This document shows positions 28,716 to 37,115 of a DNA stretch of 64,000 nt, piece after piece. Every line of letters begins with the position of its first letter. The stretch's first letter is position 1. The notes beneath the pieces are model-generated. The model saw only the letters and a list, made by a program, of their open reading frames with translations, had not been told where the DNA came from and did not search any database. The position numbers and the translations under genes are program-made. Location of the stretch: positions 434,001 through 498,000 of the forward strand of contig CAWACR010000010.1 of NCBI GenBank assembly GCA_963780675.1. Direction: 5' to 3'. This stretch comes from JAHECE01 sp963780675 (GTDB lineage: Bacteria > Actinomycetota > Actinomycetes > Actinomycetales > JAHECE01).

Positions 28716-29171
28716 GAAGGCACGACCTCTCGGGTGATGATGTCGGCGACGGTCTGAGCGTCCGGAGCCGCCTTCAGCGAGCGTACGGAAGGACTCGTGG
28801 ACCAGGCGACGGGCGAGGGCGGCGAGGATCTTGAGGTGGTCCGCGTCACCGGTCGCCGGGGCGGCGATGAGGAACACGAGGGTGGCCGGGCCGTCCGGCG
28901 CGCCGAAGTCGACGCCGCCGGGACCTGCGCGACGGCAAGGCTCGGCACCTTGACGTGCGCCGGAGCGCGCGTGCGGCAGGCCGACGCCGCCGGGCATGCC
29001 GGTGGCCATCTGGGCCTCGCGCAGCGGACGTCGGCGAGGAACCCGGCCGGCGTCGGTGACGCGTCCGGCTTCGAACATGAGGTTCACGAGGTGGCGTGTC
29101 GCCTCCTCGCGGTCCGCGGCGACCAGGCCGATGGCGACCAGGTCGGGGGTGATGAGCGGGGTAGTGCTCAC
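28712..29171 (-). CDS. PTS fructose-type enzyme IIA, frame interrupted
   Basis: Cytoplasmic phosphotransfer protein that passes phosphate from HPr to the IIB domain. Conserved His in MPGGVGLPHARS and the following GGVDFGAPDGPATLVFLIAAP and HLKILAALARRL blocks. GTG start one base after the fruK stop; stop overlaps the IIBC start (ATGA). Five single-base events, three gains and two losses between 28780 and 29035, leave 153 codons when undone. Separate IIA gene rather than the IIABC fusion found in many bacteria. Confidence 0.88.
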
Positions 29172-29172
29172 G

Positions 29173-30118
29173 TCACAGCTCCTTCAGGGCGAGGCTGGGG
29201 TTGGGGTCGACGACGACGCGGACCGCCGCGACGTCGATGTGTTCGGGCCGGGGGACTTCTGTTCCGGGGAGCTGGACGGCGGCGCGGCCCCACGCCACCG
29301 CGGTACGCAACCGCTCGGGCTCGGGGCCGTCGACGGAGAGGTACCCCGCCAACGTCGAGTCGCCCGCTCCGACGGTCGAGACGCGGAACGATCGGGTCGC
29401 CGCCGGCCCACCAGCAGCCGGTGGCGGTCACGAGCAGGGCGCCGTGGGCGCCCAGACTCACCAGAACCGCGTCGTTGCCCCAGGAGATGATCTCCCGGGC
29501 CGCGTCGCGGACCTCACCGACGGTGAGGAGCTCTCGGCCGACGAGCTCGGCCAGTTCGAGGTCGTTCGGCTTGGCGATGGCGCATCCGCCCGCGCGGAGG
29601 GCGGCCTCGAGCGGAGCGCCGGAGGTGTCGAGGGCGTACGCGACGCCGCCGGAGGCGGCGAGCCGGCCCAGCCGGATGACGAAGTCCGGGCTCACGCCGG
29701 TGGGAAGGGAGCCCGCCGCGACGACATACCTGGCACCGTCGAGGTGCTCGGCCACGGCCGCGAGGATCGCGCCCTGCTCGGACTCGTCGAGCACGGGACC
29801 GGGCGCATTGATCTTGGTGGTGTCGCCGTCGGCGTCGGCCAGCGTGATGTTGCTGCGGATCGACCCGGACACGCGCACCGGGTGCACGGGGACTCCGACC
29901 GCCTCGAGCTCCGAGACCAGGAGCGGGCCGTCCGGCCCTCCGATCGGGAACACCGCGACCGTCTCGACGCCGTTCTGGTTCAGGCCGCGCGAGACGTTGA
30001 TGCCCTTGCCCCCGGCGTCGAGATGGGTGCGCAACGCACGGTTGACTTCGCCCACCTCGAGACGGTCCAGGTCGAACGCCCTGTCCACGCTCGGATTGGG
30101 TGTCACGGTAATGATCAT
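29173..30118 (-). CDS. fruK: 1-phosphofructokinase, frame interrupted near its end
   Basis: PfkB-family kinase that turns fructose 1-phosphate into fructose 1,6-bisphosphate. Signatures MIITVTPNPSVDRAF, GGKGINVSRGL and the ATP/anion-hole motif TVGAGDS, the last in a shifted frame. One extra base near 29385 (CGT|C|TCG) causes this; removing it gives 315 codons. ATG overlaps the regulator stop (ATGA). Operon position directly after the DeoR-type regulator is the classical fruRKA layout. Confidence 0.94.
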
Positions 30119-30876
30119 GCGGACAACACCTCCACGCCAGCAGCCATGATTTCCTCCAGGAGTTCCCGGTCGACCTCGGAGTCGGTGATCAGCGTGTCGA
30201 CGGCGCCGATCGGGGCCACGCGGACGAAGTCCGCGCGGCCGATCTTGGAGTGGTCCGCGAGGACGACGACGCGGCGCGCCGACCGGACGAGCGCGCGCTT
30301 GACGTGCGCCTCGGCAAGGTCCGGTGTCGTCAGGCCCTGCGCGACCGTGATGCCGTTCGTGCCCAGGAAGGCCACGTCGGCGTAGATGTCGTCGAGCGCG
30401 CGCAGGGTCCACTCGCCGACGGCGGCGAGGGTCCGTCCGCGGACCGTCCCGCCGAGGAGGTGCAGCGTGATGTTCGGGCGGCCCGCGAGCAGCATGGCAA
30501 TGGGGAGCGCGTGCGTGACGACCGTGAGCTCGCGGTCGGCCGGGAGCAGCTCTGCGAGCCGGACGGTCGTGGTGCCGGCGTCGATGATCATCGAGCCGCC
30601 CTCGGGCAACTCGTCGAGCGCGAGCTTCGCGATGCGCTCCTTCTGGCCGGCGAAGCGCCCCTCCCGGTCCGCGAGGGCCGGCTCGTAGCCGAAGCGCTCG
30701 ACCGGGATGGCGCCGCCGTGCACGCGACGCAGCAGCCCGTGGCGCTCGAGGGTGGTCAGGTCGCGGCGGACCGTCTCCGGGGTGACGGAGAGGGCACGGG
30801 ACAGCTCGCTGACGTCGACGCGCCCCTCGGCGCGCGCAGCAGCGAGGATCTGCTGATGCCGCTCCGGTGCGTACAT
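30115..30876 (-). CDS. fruR: DeoR-family transcriptional regulator of the fructose operon
   Basis: Repressor of 253 residues: N-terminal DeoR helix-turn-helix (RHQQILAAARAEGRVDVSELSRALSV, TPETVRRDLTTLERHGLLRRVHGG) and C-terminal sugar-phosphate sensor domain (IIDAGTTTVRLAELL, FLGTNGI). First gene of the operon, so it probably represses its own promoter until fructose 1-phosphate appears; that ligand is inferred from the family. The promoter at 30926-30954 leaves a 5' UTR of about 40 bases where an operator could lie, but I cannot identify one. Confidence 0.92.
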   Translation of the reverse strand: MYAPERHQQILAAARAEGRVDVSELSRALSVTPETVRRDLTTLERHGLLRRVHGGAIPVERFGYEPALADREGRFAGQKERIAKLALDELPEGGSMIIDAGTTTVRLAELLPADRELTVVTHALPIAMLLAGRPNITLHLLGGTVRGRTLAAVGEWTLRALDDIYADVAFLGTNGITVAQGLTTPDLAEAHVKRALVRSARRVVVLADHSKIGRADFVRVAPIGAVDTLITDSEVDRELLEEIMAAGVEVLSA

Positions 30877-30925
30877 TCTGACCCCGTCGTCCCGATCACC
30901 CGCGGTGCGGATGTTGCAGTTCCCT

Positions 30926-30954
30926 TGTCTACGCCCGTTTCAGCGTCAGGTCAA
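30926..30954 (-). promoter_or_regulatory. Sigma-A type promoter of the fruR-fruK-IIA-IIBC-ptsH-ptsI operon
   Basis: On the minus strand TTGACC (30949-30954) and TAGACA (30926-30931) are separated by 17 bases, close to the housekeeping consensus. It lies in a relatively AT-rich 245-base gap upstream of fruR. Confidence 0.65.
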
Positions 30955-31121
30955 GCACTTCTGATGTCCGAATCGGTGGGAACGCGCCTCCTCGCGCTGA
31001 CTTCCCGTCCTCGGACCTCGCTGCTGGGACCAGGACCCAACCTCCGGGCCTTCCGCGCACCTGCGCACCTCGCCCGGGTCGGCGAGCCGGATTCGCACGC
31101 ACCGTCGGGCCCGCCTTGACC

Positions 31122-32247
31122 CTAGCGCGGCACGTACGGCGAGATCACGACCTCCACACGCTGAAATTCCTTGAGGTCGGAGTACCCCGTCGTCGCCATC
31201 GCCCGGCGCAGTGCGCCGACGAGGTTGAGCGTCCCGTCCGCGGCCCTGCCGGGCCCGAGGAGGATCTCCCGCAGGGTGCCGACCGTGCCCACCTCGCACC
31301 CGCTCTCCGCGCGGCAGGTCCGGGTGGTGGGCCTCGGGCCCCCAGTGCCACCCGCGGCCCGGCGCCTCGCTCGCGCGGGCCAGGGCCGAGCCCAGCATGA
31401 CGGCATCGGCCCCGCACGCGACGGCCTTGACGAGGTCCCCCGAACGGCCGACGCCACCGTCGGCGATCACGTGCACGTAGCGGCCGCCCGACTCGTCGAG
31501 GTAGTCACGGCGGGCGGCCGCCACGTCCGCGACCGCCGTCGCCATCGGGGCGTGGATACCGAGGCTCGTGCGCGTGGTGTGCGCGGCTCCTCCGCCGAAG
31601 CCCACGAGCACTCCCGCGGCACCGGTGCGCATGAGGTGCAGGGCCGCGGTGTAGGTCGCGGCACCCCCGACGATCACCGGCACGTCGAGCTCGTAGATGA
31701 ACCGCTTCAGGTTCAAGGGCTCCGCGCGTCCGGAGACATGCTCGGCCGAGACGGTCGTGCCCCGGATGACGAAGAGGTCCGCGCCGGCATCGACGACGGT
31801 GCGCCAGAACTGCTGGGTGCGCTGCGGGGACAGGGCGCCGGCCACCGCCACGCCGGCCGATCGGATCTCCTGCAACCGCGCCGTGATGAGCGCGGGCTGC
31901 ACGGGGCGGGCGTAGATCTCCTGCATGCGCGTCGTGGCCCGGTCCGGGGGCAGCTCGGCGATCTCGGCCAGGAGGGTGTCGGGGTCCTCGTAGCGGGTCC
32001 ACAGGCCCTCGAGGTCGAGGACGCCGATCCCACCCAGCCGGCCGAGGGCGACCGCCGTCGCCGGGCTCATGACGGAGTCCATGGGGGCGGCGAGCACGGG
32101 CAGCTCGGCGGAGTAGGCGTCGATCTGCCACCCGACCGACACCTCCTCCGGGTCGCGGGTGCGTCGTGACGGCACGACCGCGATGTCGTCGAAGGAGTAG
32201 GCCCGGCGGCCGCGCTTTCCGCGCCCGATCTCGATCTCGTTGGTCAC
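31122..32247 (-). CDS. GuaB3 family IMP dehydrogenase-related protein, frame interrupted
   Basis: TIM-barrel protein of the IMPDH/GMP-reductase superfamily that lacks CBS domains; close relatives are called GuaB3. Blocks AYSFDDIAVVPSRRTRDPEEV, LAAPMDSVMSP, ADGGVGRSGDLVKAVACGAD and MLGSALA are present. Near 31297 an extra base (GTG|C|GAG) shifts the frame; the true C-terminus (VGTVGTLREILLGP, YSDLKEFQRVEVVISPY) is in the next frame, and removal gives 375 codons. GTG start follows a TAACGT box by eight bases. Confidence 0.92.
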
Positions 32248-32255
32248 GGTTCCAG

Positions 32256-32261
32256 ACGTTA
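32256..32261 (-). promoter_or_regulatory. -10 box (TAACGT) of a predicted leaderless guaB3 transcript
   Basis: TAACGT, eight bases, then GTG at 32247. In the divergent gap with the exonuclease gene. Confidence 0.5.
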
Positions 32262-32406
32262 CCGTCGCGACCACCCAGACCAGGGCTTCCACCCCGATCC
32301 GGTGCACGCCGGGCGTGGGCCGGCCACGATGTCGGTGCCCTCTGCGAGTGTTCGGTTCACGAGGCGGCGCCGGCGAGTGCCGCGGGTGACGAGGAGTGAG
32401 CACGCG

Positions 32407-33147
32407 ATGAGCAGCTGGGCACAGGGCGCGTTCCTGGGGTTCGATACCGAGACCACCGGGGTGAGCCCGTCGGACGACCGCATCGTGACGGCGGCCCTGG
32501 TCCGGCGCGACGCGTCAGGAACGCGCGCGAGCACCTGGCTGGTCGACCCCGGCGTCGAGATCCCGGCGGCGGCGAGCGCCGTCCACGGCATCAGCACCGC
32601 TCACGCCCGGACCCACGGTCGGCACCCGCGCGCCGCACTGGAGGAGGTCGCGGCCCGGCTGGCCGCGGCCCTCGCCCGCGGCGTCCCTCTGGTCGCGTTC
32701 AACGCGGCGTTCGACCTCACCATCCTCGAGACCGAGCTCGCGCGCCACGGGCTGCCGACGTTGCGGACCCGCCTCGGTCGGGCCGTCGGCCCGGTGCTCG
32801 ACCCGCTCGTCCTGGACCGCGCCCTCGAGCGCTTCCGGCCGGGCAAGCGCCGGCTCGCCGACCTCTGCGCGGCGTACGGGCTGGTGCCGGACGGCGACCT
32901 CCACACCGCGGAGGTGGACGTCGTCGCCACGCTCGACCTCCTCGCGGCGATCATCGCTCGCCACCCGGCGATCGCCGATCTGCCCGTCGAACAGGTGCAC
33001 GCCTGGCAGGTGACGGCCCACCGGAGCTGGGCCGAGGACTTCAACGCCTGGCGCCGCCGGCGCGGCTGCGACGGGCCGGGCGCGAGCACGGTCTGGCCGG
33101 TGCACCACGCGGGGCTGCCCATTGCCGCCACCTCGGTAGCGGTGTGA
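32407..33147 (+). CDS. DnaQ-like 3'-5' exonuclease
   Basis: DEDDh-type exonuclease of 246 residues: motif I FLGFDTETTGVSPSDDRI, motif II VAFNAAFDLTILETEL, motif III with the catalytic His and Asp in DGDLHTAEVDVVATLDLL. Resembles the epsilon-like stand-alone exonucleases of actinobacteria rather than the polymerase subunit itself. ATG behind GAGGAG. The last codons (TSVAV) and the stop lie in the first unit of an 18-bp tandem repeat. Confidence 0.9.
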   Translation: MSSWAQGAFLGFDTETTGVSPSDDRIVTAALVRRDASGTRASTWLVDPGVEIPAAASAVHGISTAHARTHGRHPRAALEEVAARLAAALARGVPLVAFNAAFDLTILETELARHGLPTLRTRLGRAVGPVLDPLVLDRALERFRPGKRRLADLCAAYGLVPDGDLHTAEVDVVATLDLLAAIIARHPAIADLPVEQVHAWQVTAHRSWAEDFNAWRRRRGCDGPGASTVWPVHHAGLPIAATSVAV

Positions 33148-33203
33148 GTCTCGGTAGCGCTGTGAGTCTCGATAGCGCTGTGAGTCTCGGTAGCGGCGTG
33201 AAA
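33132..33203 (+). repeat. Four 18-bp tandem repeats across the exonuclease stop codon
   Basis: Units at 33132-33149, 33150-33167, 33168-33185 and 33186-33203 (CTCGGTAGCGSTGTGAGT-like), differing at one to four positions. The stop TGA of the exonuclease gene lies in the first unit; each unit repeats an in-frame TGA, so loss or gain of units would not alter the protein end. Confidence 0.9.
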
Positions 33204-33237
33204 GCGTGTCCGCCCGAGCCGCGGGAGCGTCGGTGGG

Positions 33238-34761
33238 TCAGCGCCTGGAGTAGTTGGGAGCCTCCACCGTCATCTGCACGTCGTGCGGGTGGGACTCCTT
33301 CAGCCCGGCAGCCGTGATGCGCACGAAGCGCCCACGCTCTTGCAGGTCGCCGATCGTCCGAGCGCCCACGTAGAACATGGACTGCTGCAGCCCGCCGACG
33401 AGCTGCCGGGCGACGGCGGAGAACGGGCCCCGGTAGGGCACCTGGCCCTCGATGCCCTCGGCGATCAGTTCGTCGTCGCCGGCCACGTCCGCCTGGAAGT
33501 ACCGGTCCTTCGAGTAGGAGACCCGCCCACGGGAAGCCATCGCGCCCAGAGAACCCATGCCCCGGTAGTGCTTGAACTGCTTGCCGTTGACGAAGACGAG
33601 CTCGCCCGGGCTCTCCTCGCACCCGGCGAGGAGCGACCCGAGCATCACCGTGTCGGCGCCCGCGACGAGCGCCTTGGCGATGTCGCCGGAGTACTGCAGT
33701 CCGCCGTCGCCGATGACCGGAACGCCGGCGGGCTTGCACGCGAGGGCCGCCTGGTGGATCGCCGTCACCTGGGGGACACCCACACCCGCGACCACGCGGG
33801 TCGTGCAGATGGAGCCCGGGCCGACGCCCACCTTGACCGCGTCCGCACCGGCGTCGACCAGGGCCTGCGCCCCCGCCCGGGTCGCGACGTTGCCACCGAT
33901 GACCTGGACACCCCGCGTGGCCGGGTCCGTCTTGAGTCGCTGGACCATCTCGAGGAGGAGGCGGGCGTGGCCGTTCGCCGTGTCCGCCACGAGGACGTCG
34001 ACCCCCGCCTCGACGAGTGCCGTCGCCCGCTCCCAGGCGTCGCCGTAGAAGCCGATCGCCGCACCGACGCGCAGCCGCCCCTCGTCGTCCTTCGTGGCAC
34101 GCGGGTACTGCTCCGACTTGACGAAGTCCTTGACCGTGATGAGGCCGCGCAGGACGCCGGCACCGTCCACGAGGGGGAGCTTCTCGACCTTGTGCTTCGC
34201 GAGGAGTGCGGCGGCGTCGTTCGTGGAGATGCCGACGGGCCCCGTGATCAGGGGCATCGGGGTCATGATCTCGCGCACCCGGCGCGTCGCGAACTCGGAG
34301 GGGCGCACGAAGCGGAGGTCGCGGTTCGTGATGATGCCCACCAGCACGCCGTCGGCATCGACGACCGGCAGGCCCGAGACCCGGTACTGGCCGCAGAGAG
34401 AGTCGAGCTCCGCGAGCGTCGCGTCCGGCCCGACCGTGACCGGGTCGCTCACCATGCCCGACTCCGAGCGCTTCACGATGTCGACCTGGTGCGCCTGGTC
34501 TGCGATCGAGAGGTTGCGGTGCAGCACACCCAGCCCGCCCTGCCGGGCGATCGCGATCGCCATCCGCGACTCCGTCACGGTGTCCATCGCGGCCGAGACC
34601 AGCGGGATCGCGACCGAGACCTCCCGCGTGAGACGAGCCGTGGTGTCGGCCTCGCTCGGGATGACGTCGGTCTCGCCGGGAAGGAGCAGGACGTCGTCGT
34701 AGGTCAGCCCGAGGAAGGCAAAGGGGTCGTCGGTGGACGAAGGGGGCGTTGTGTGAAACAC
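33238..34761 (-). CDS. guaB: IMP dehydrogenase
   Basis: Oxidises IMP to XMP, the committed step to GMP. 507 residues with N-terminal YDDVLLLPGETDV, two CBS domains (about residues 110-240), catalytic Cys in GPGSICTTRVVAGVG and the mobile flap region with GRVSYSKDRYFQ. Intact frame. The GTG start lies six bases after TAGGAT, whose TAG is also the stop codon of the MerR-like gene, so the mRNA is predicted leaderless. Confidence 0.97.
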   Translation of the reverse strand: MFHTTPPSSTDDPFAFLGLTYDDVLLLPGETDVIPSEADTTARLTREVSVAIPLVSAAMDTVTESRMAIAIARQGGLGVLHRNLSIADQAHQVDIVKRSESGMVSDPVTVGPDATLAELDSLCGQYRVSGLPVVDADGVLVGIITNRDLRFVRPSEFATRRVREIMTPMPLITGPVGISTNDAAALLAKHKVEKLPLVDGAGVLRGLITVKDFVKSEQYPRATKDDEGRLRVGAAIGFYGDAWERATALVEAGVDVLVADTANGHARLLLEMVQRLKTDPATRGVQVIGGNVATRAGAQALVDAGADAVKVGVGPGSICTTRVVAGVGVPQVTAIHQAALACKPAGVPVIGDGGLQYSGDIAKALVAGADTVMLGSLLAGCEESPGELVFVNGKQFKHYRGMGSLGAMASRGRVSYSKDRYFQADVAGDDELIAEGIEGQVPYRGPFSAVARQLVGGLQQSMFYVGARTIGDLQERGRFVRITAAGLKESHPHDVQMTVEAPNYSRR

Positions 34762-34767
34762 GCGCCG

Positions 34768-34773
34768 ATCCTA
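34768..34773 (-). promoter_or_regulatory. -10 box (TAGGAT) of a predicted leaderless guaB transcript, overlapping the upstream stop codon
   Basis: TAGGAT, six bases, GTG at 34761. Positions 34771-34773 are at the same time the TAG stop of the MerR-like gene. Confidence 0.6.
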
Positions 34774-35811
34774 CGACGCCTGTCCGGGCGCGCCTTCCTC
34801 GGCCGGCTCGGCCGGCTCGGGCCGCTCGGCCAGCGCTCCGGCGATCTCGTGCAGCGCACCCTCGAACGTCCGCACGCGGTGGACCCCGGGAAGCCACACC
34901 GCGGGCGCGCGCGGACCGACCATGAAGACCACCTGGTCGGACCGCTCGGCCGCCTCGCGCGCCCTCTCCTCCGCCCCCGGCGGAGCACCCACGAGAGCGA
35001 GGACGCCGATCGGCGCGGACTGCGAAGCGAGGCGGACCCGGTCCGGATCGCCGGTCGCCCGCACCACCCGGGCGACGATCCCCCGTTCGACCAGCGCCGC
35101 GGCGAGCACATGCGCTCCGAGGTGCTGCACCAGGTCGCGCGGGTCGGCGTAGAGGAGGACGCCGGGCGACCCGGTCGGCCGGGTGACGGCGGCGTCCGGC
35201 CCGGACTGCGCCCCGGCGAGAACCGCGCCGGCCAGGATGTTCTCCGGGTCGCGACCGGGCTTGTCCGCGGGATCCCTGCTCGCGAGGTAGCCGAGGGCGG
35301 GTTCCGCGATCTCGGTCCACGCACCCACGATCCCCCGCTCGCGCACCACCCACTCGTACATGCGGCGCACCCTGGACTCCTCGCCCTTGGCGGCGGCCGC
35401 CGCGAGGGTGAGCGCGTCGACGAACACGGGCCGCGCCGCGACGGCGGCGGTGGCGGTGGCGGCGGCAGGCAGGTCCGCCGTCACGAGCGCCGGGGCGCTG
35501 TTCGCCGCAACCCGCGCGGCGTCCGACGGCGCAGCGCCGGCGAGCGTGAGGCGCCGCATCGTCTCGAGCCGCGCGATGTCGTCGGCCGTGTAGCGGCGGT
35601 GGCTCCCGGCCGCCCGACCGGACGGTCCGAGCCCGTAGCGGCGGTCCCAGGTCCGCAGGGTGGACGGAGCGACGCCCAGCCGCGCGGCCACCGCCGCCAC
35701 TGTCAGCGTCACCTGGGTCTCCGGCGACCCCTCGGACGACGGGTCGCCGGGTTCGACAGCAGCGCCCGGATCGTCCGGGATGCCTCCGATCACCGTTTCC
35801 GCGCTGTGCAT
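34771..35811 (-). CDS. MerR-family regulator with a degenerate cobalamin-binding-like domain
   Basis: Regulator of 346 residues. MerR helix-turn-helix near residues 37-105 (VAAVAARLGVAPSTLRTWDRRYGL, SHRRYTADDIARLETMRRL), a helical middle part (RRMYEWVVRERG) and a Rossmann-like C-terminal domain like CarH/LitR light or B12 sensors. The cobalamin ligand motif DxHxxG appears degraded (DLVQHLGAHV), so B12 binding is doubtful. Divergent from whiB across 234 bases; could control it or guaB, but this is only positional. Confidence 0.85.
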   Translation of the reverse strand: MHSAETVIGGIPDDPGAAVEPGDPSSEGSPETQVTLTVAAVAARLGVAPSTLRTWDRRYGLGPSGRAAGSHRRYTADDIARLETMRRLTLAGAAPSDAARVAANSAPALVTADLPAAATATAAVAARPVFVDALTLAAAAAKGEESRVRRMYEWVVRERGIVGAWTEIAEPALGYLASRDPADKPGRDPENILAGAVLAGAQSGPDAAVTRPTGSPGVLLYADPRDLVQHLGAHVLAAALVERGIVARVVRATGDPDRVRLASQSAPIGVLALVGAPPGAEERAREAAERSDQVVFMVGPRAPAVWLPGVHRVRTFEGALHEIAGALAERPEPAEPAEEGAPGQAS

Positions 35812-35972
35812 GCGACCTCCCCTGCCCGGCCGGGTCGCGCTCTCGCGGCCGGGACCGACTCACCGTACCCCGCTCCGTCACGGCCGTCCTGCTGAGCGAG
35901 GAGGAGCGGGCCGCCGCGGGCGGCCCGACCGCAGCGGCCCGCGCGGTCCGCCCGGTCCTGGCGCGCGCCTCG

Positions 35973-35993
35973 TGAACAACTTCTTGAACAACT
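35973..35993 (+). promoter_or_regulatory. Direct repeat upstream of whiB, possible operator or promoter element
   Basis: TGAACAACT occurs at 35973-35981 and again at 35985-35993, 12 bases apart centre to centre, in the AT-richest part of the gap between the MerR-like and whiB genes. TTGAAC in the second copy could serve as a -35 element for whiB. No factor can be named. Confidence 0.4.
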
Positions 35994-36045
35994 CCTGACG
36001 CGGTTGTACGGTGGCGACCCACCCGGCCGATCTCAGGAGGCGACG

Positions 36046-36381
36046 ATGGCCGAGCTCTCCCGACTGCCCGGTCCCGTGATGGACGTGTGGGAGTGGCAGT
36101 TCGAGGGCGCGTGCCGCGAGTCCGAGCCGTCGATCTTCTTCCACCCCGAAGGGGAGCGCGGGTCTGCCCGTCGACGCCGCGCCGACGCCGCGAAGGCCGT
36201 CTGCGCCACGTGCCCGGTGATCTCCGAGTGCCGCGAGCACGCGCTCCGGGTGCGCGAGCCCTACGGCGTCTGGGGCGGACTCTCGGAGGACGAGCGGGTC
36301 GCGTTCGGCCCCAGCGCCGGTGGCGCGGGCCCGGCGGCCGGCTCGGACAGCCCGAACACCCCGATGCGCCGGGCGAGCTGA
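36046..36381 (+). CDS. WhiB-family iron-sulfur transcriptional regulator
   Basis: Protein of 111 residues with the four cluster-ligating cysteines at 23, 53, 56 and 62 (GACRE; VCATCPVISEC) and the Trp-containing turn EPYGVWGGLSEDER, followed by a short Ala/Gly tail. The pattern and the location next to groES fit the WhiB1/WblE group, which binds the housekeeping sigma factor and responds to nitric oxide or oxygen in other actinomycetes. ATG behind TCAGGAGG. Ends before a strong bidirectional hairpin. Confidence 0.94.
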   Translation: MAELSRLPGPVMDVWEWQFEGACRESEPSIFFHPEGERGSARRRRADAAKAVCATCPVISECREHALRVREPYGVWGGLSEDERVAFGPSAGGAGPAAGSDSPNTPMRRAS

Positions 36382-36469
36382 CCGCGGCTGACCCGACGCA
36401 CCGCGCGCGGCAAGGCCCCGCCCCGGAGGTCAGCCAGCCCGGAGGCGCCGACCTCCGAGCCGAGCGCGA

Positions 36470-36506
36470 CGAAGCCCCGGTCCCTTCGAGCGGGACCGGG
36501 GCTTCG
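36470..36506. terminator. Bidirectional terminator between whiB and groES
   Basis: Perfect 15-bp arms (36470-36484, 36492-36506) with a seven-base loop, followed on the plus strand by TGTTGT. Located 89 bases after whiB and 55 bases after groES (convergent). Confidence 0.85.
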
Positions 36507-36560
36507 TGTTGTGGAGCGAGCGCCTCGTGACCTGTCAGCAGGGCGAGGCGGGCGCCGACG

Positions 36561-36858
36561 TCACTTGACGACGACGGCCAGGATGTCGCGCGCGGAGAGG
36601 ATCAGGTACTCCTCGCCGGCGTACTTGACCTCGGTGCCCCCGTACTTGCTGTAGATGACGCACGTCACCCACCGCAACGTCGAGCGGAATGCGCTTGCCG
36701 TTGTCGTCGACCCGGCCCGGACCGATCGCCACGACCTCGCCCTCCTGGGGCTTCTCCTTGGCGGTGTCCGGAATGACCAGGCCCGAGGCCGTGACCTGCT
36801 CGGCCTGAAGCGTCTTGACGACGACCCGGTCCTCGAGCGGCTTGATGGAGACCGACAC
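36561..36858 (-). CDS. groES: Co-chaperonin GroES, frame interrupted
   Basis: Lid of the GroEL chaperonin. MSVSIKPLEDRVVVKTL, the mobile loop TASGLVIPDTAKEKPQEG and GEVVAIGPGR are in the first frame; VIYSKYGGTEVKY and YLILSARDILAVV follow in the next because of one extra base near 36661 (GTG|C|GTC). Undone, it has 99 codons, the normal length. Controlled by a promoter overlapped by a CIRCE operator. No groEL follows: the gene ends before a terminator and the convergent whiB gene. Confidence 0.95.
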
Positions 36859-36995
36859 TGCGGACCTCCTCCTTCGCGTTGTGCAGAACAGGACGATGAG
36901 AGGCGCGCCGAGCCCGCGGGTCGCCCGCCGTCGCGGGGGTCGAGCGTCCAGGGACCGGCACGTCAGGGCCCGCCCGGGGGCGGGATCCGGTAGTC

Positions 36996-37024
36996 AATCT
37001 ATTGGCGCGTTAGCACTCGGTCAA
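36996..37024 (-). promoter_or_regulatory. Promoter of groES
   Basis: Minus strand TTGACC (37019-37024) and TAGATT (36996-37001) spaced by 17 bases. Predicted start near 36990 gives a leader of about 130 bases. The CIRCE operator covers the -35 element and part of the spacer. Confidence 0.7.
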
Positions 37025-37036
37025 GGCGAGTGCCAA
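37010..37036. promoter_or_regulatory. CIRCE operator (HrcA binding site)
   Basis: Inverted repeat TTAGCACTC at 37010-37018, nine-base spacer, GAGTGCCAA at 37028-37036; one mismatch to the consensus. HrcA bound here would block the groES promoter until heat shock. Confidence 0.92.
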
Positions 37037-37103
37037 CGAGGCGCCGTGCGTGCCGCGCCGCCGCCGTTCGTGACGCCCTCGCCGAGGGTTCGCTCCCGCC
37101 TGG

Positions 37104-37109
37104 CAGGAT
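37104..37109 (+). promoter_or_regulatory. -10-like box (CAGGAT) of a predicted leaderless transcript, methyltransferase gene
   Basis: CAGGAT, six bases, GTG at 37116. Weaker match than the TANNNT boxes elsewhere. In the divergent gap next to the CIRCE element. Confidence 0.4.
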
Positions 37110-37115
37110 TCGCTC

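Noticed and set aside
33041..36022. Long minus-strand frame through guaB and the MerR-like gene
   Set aside because: Shadow frame of guaB and its neighbour; composition dominated by Arg, Gly and Pro.
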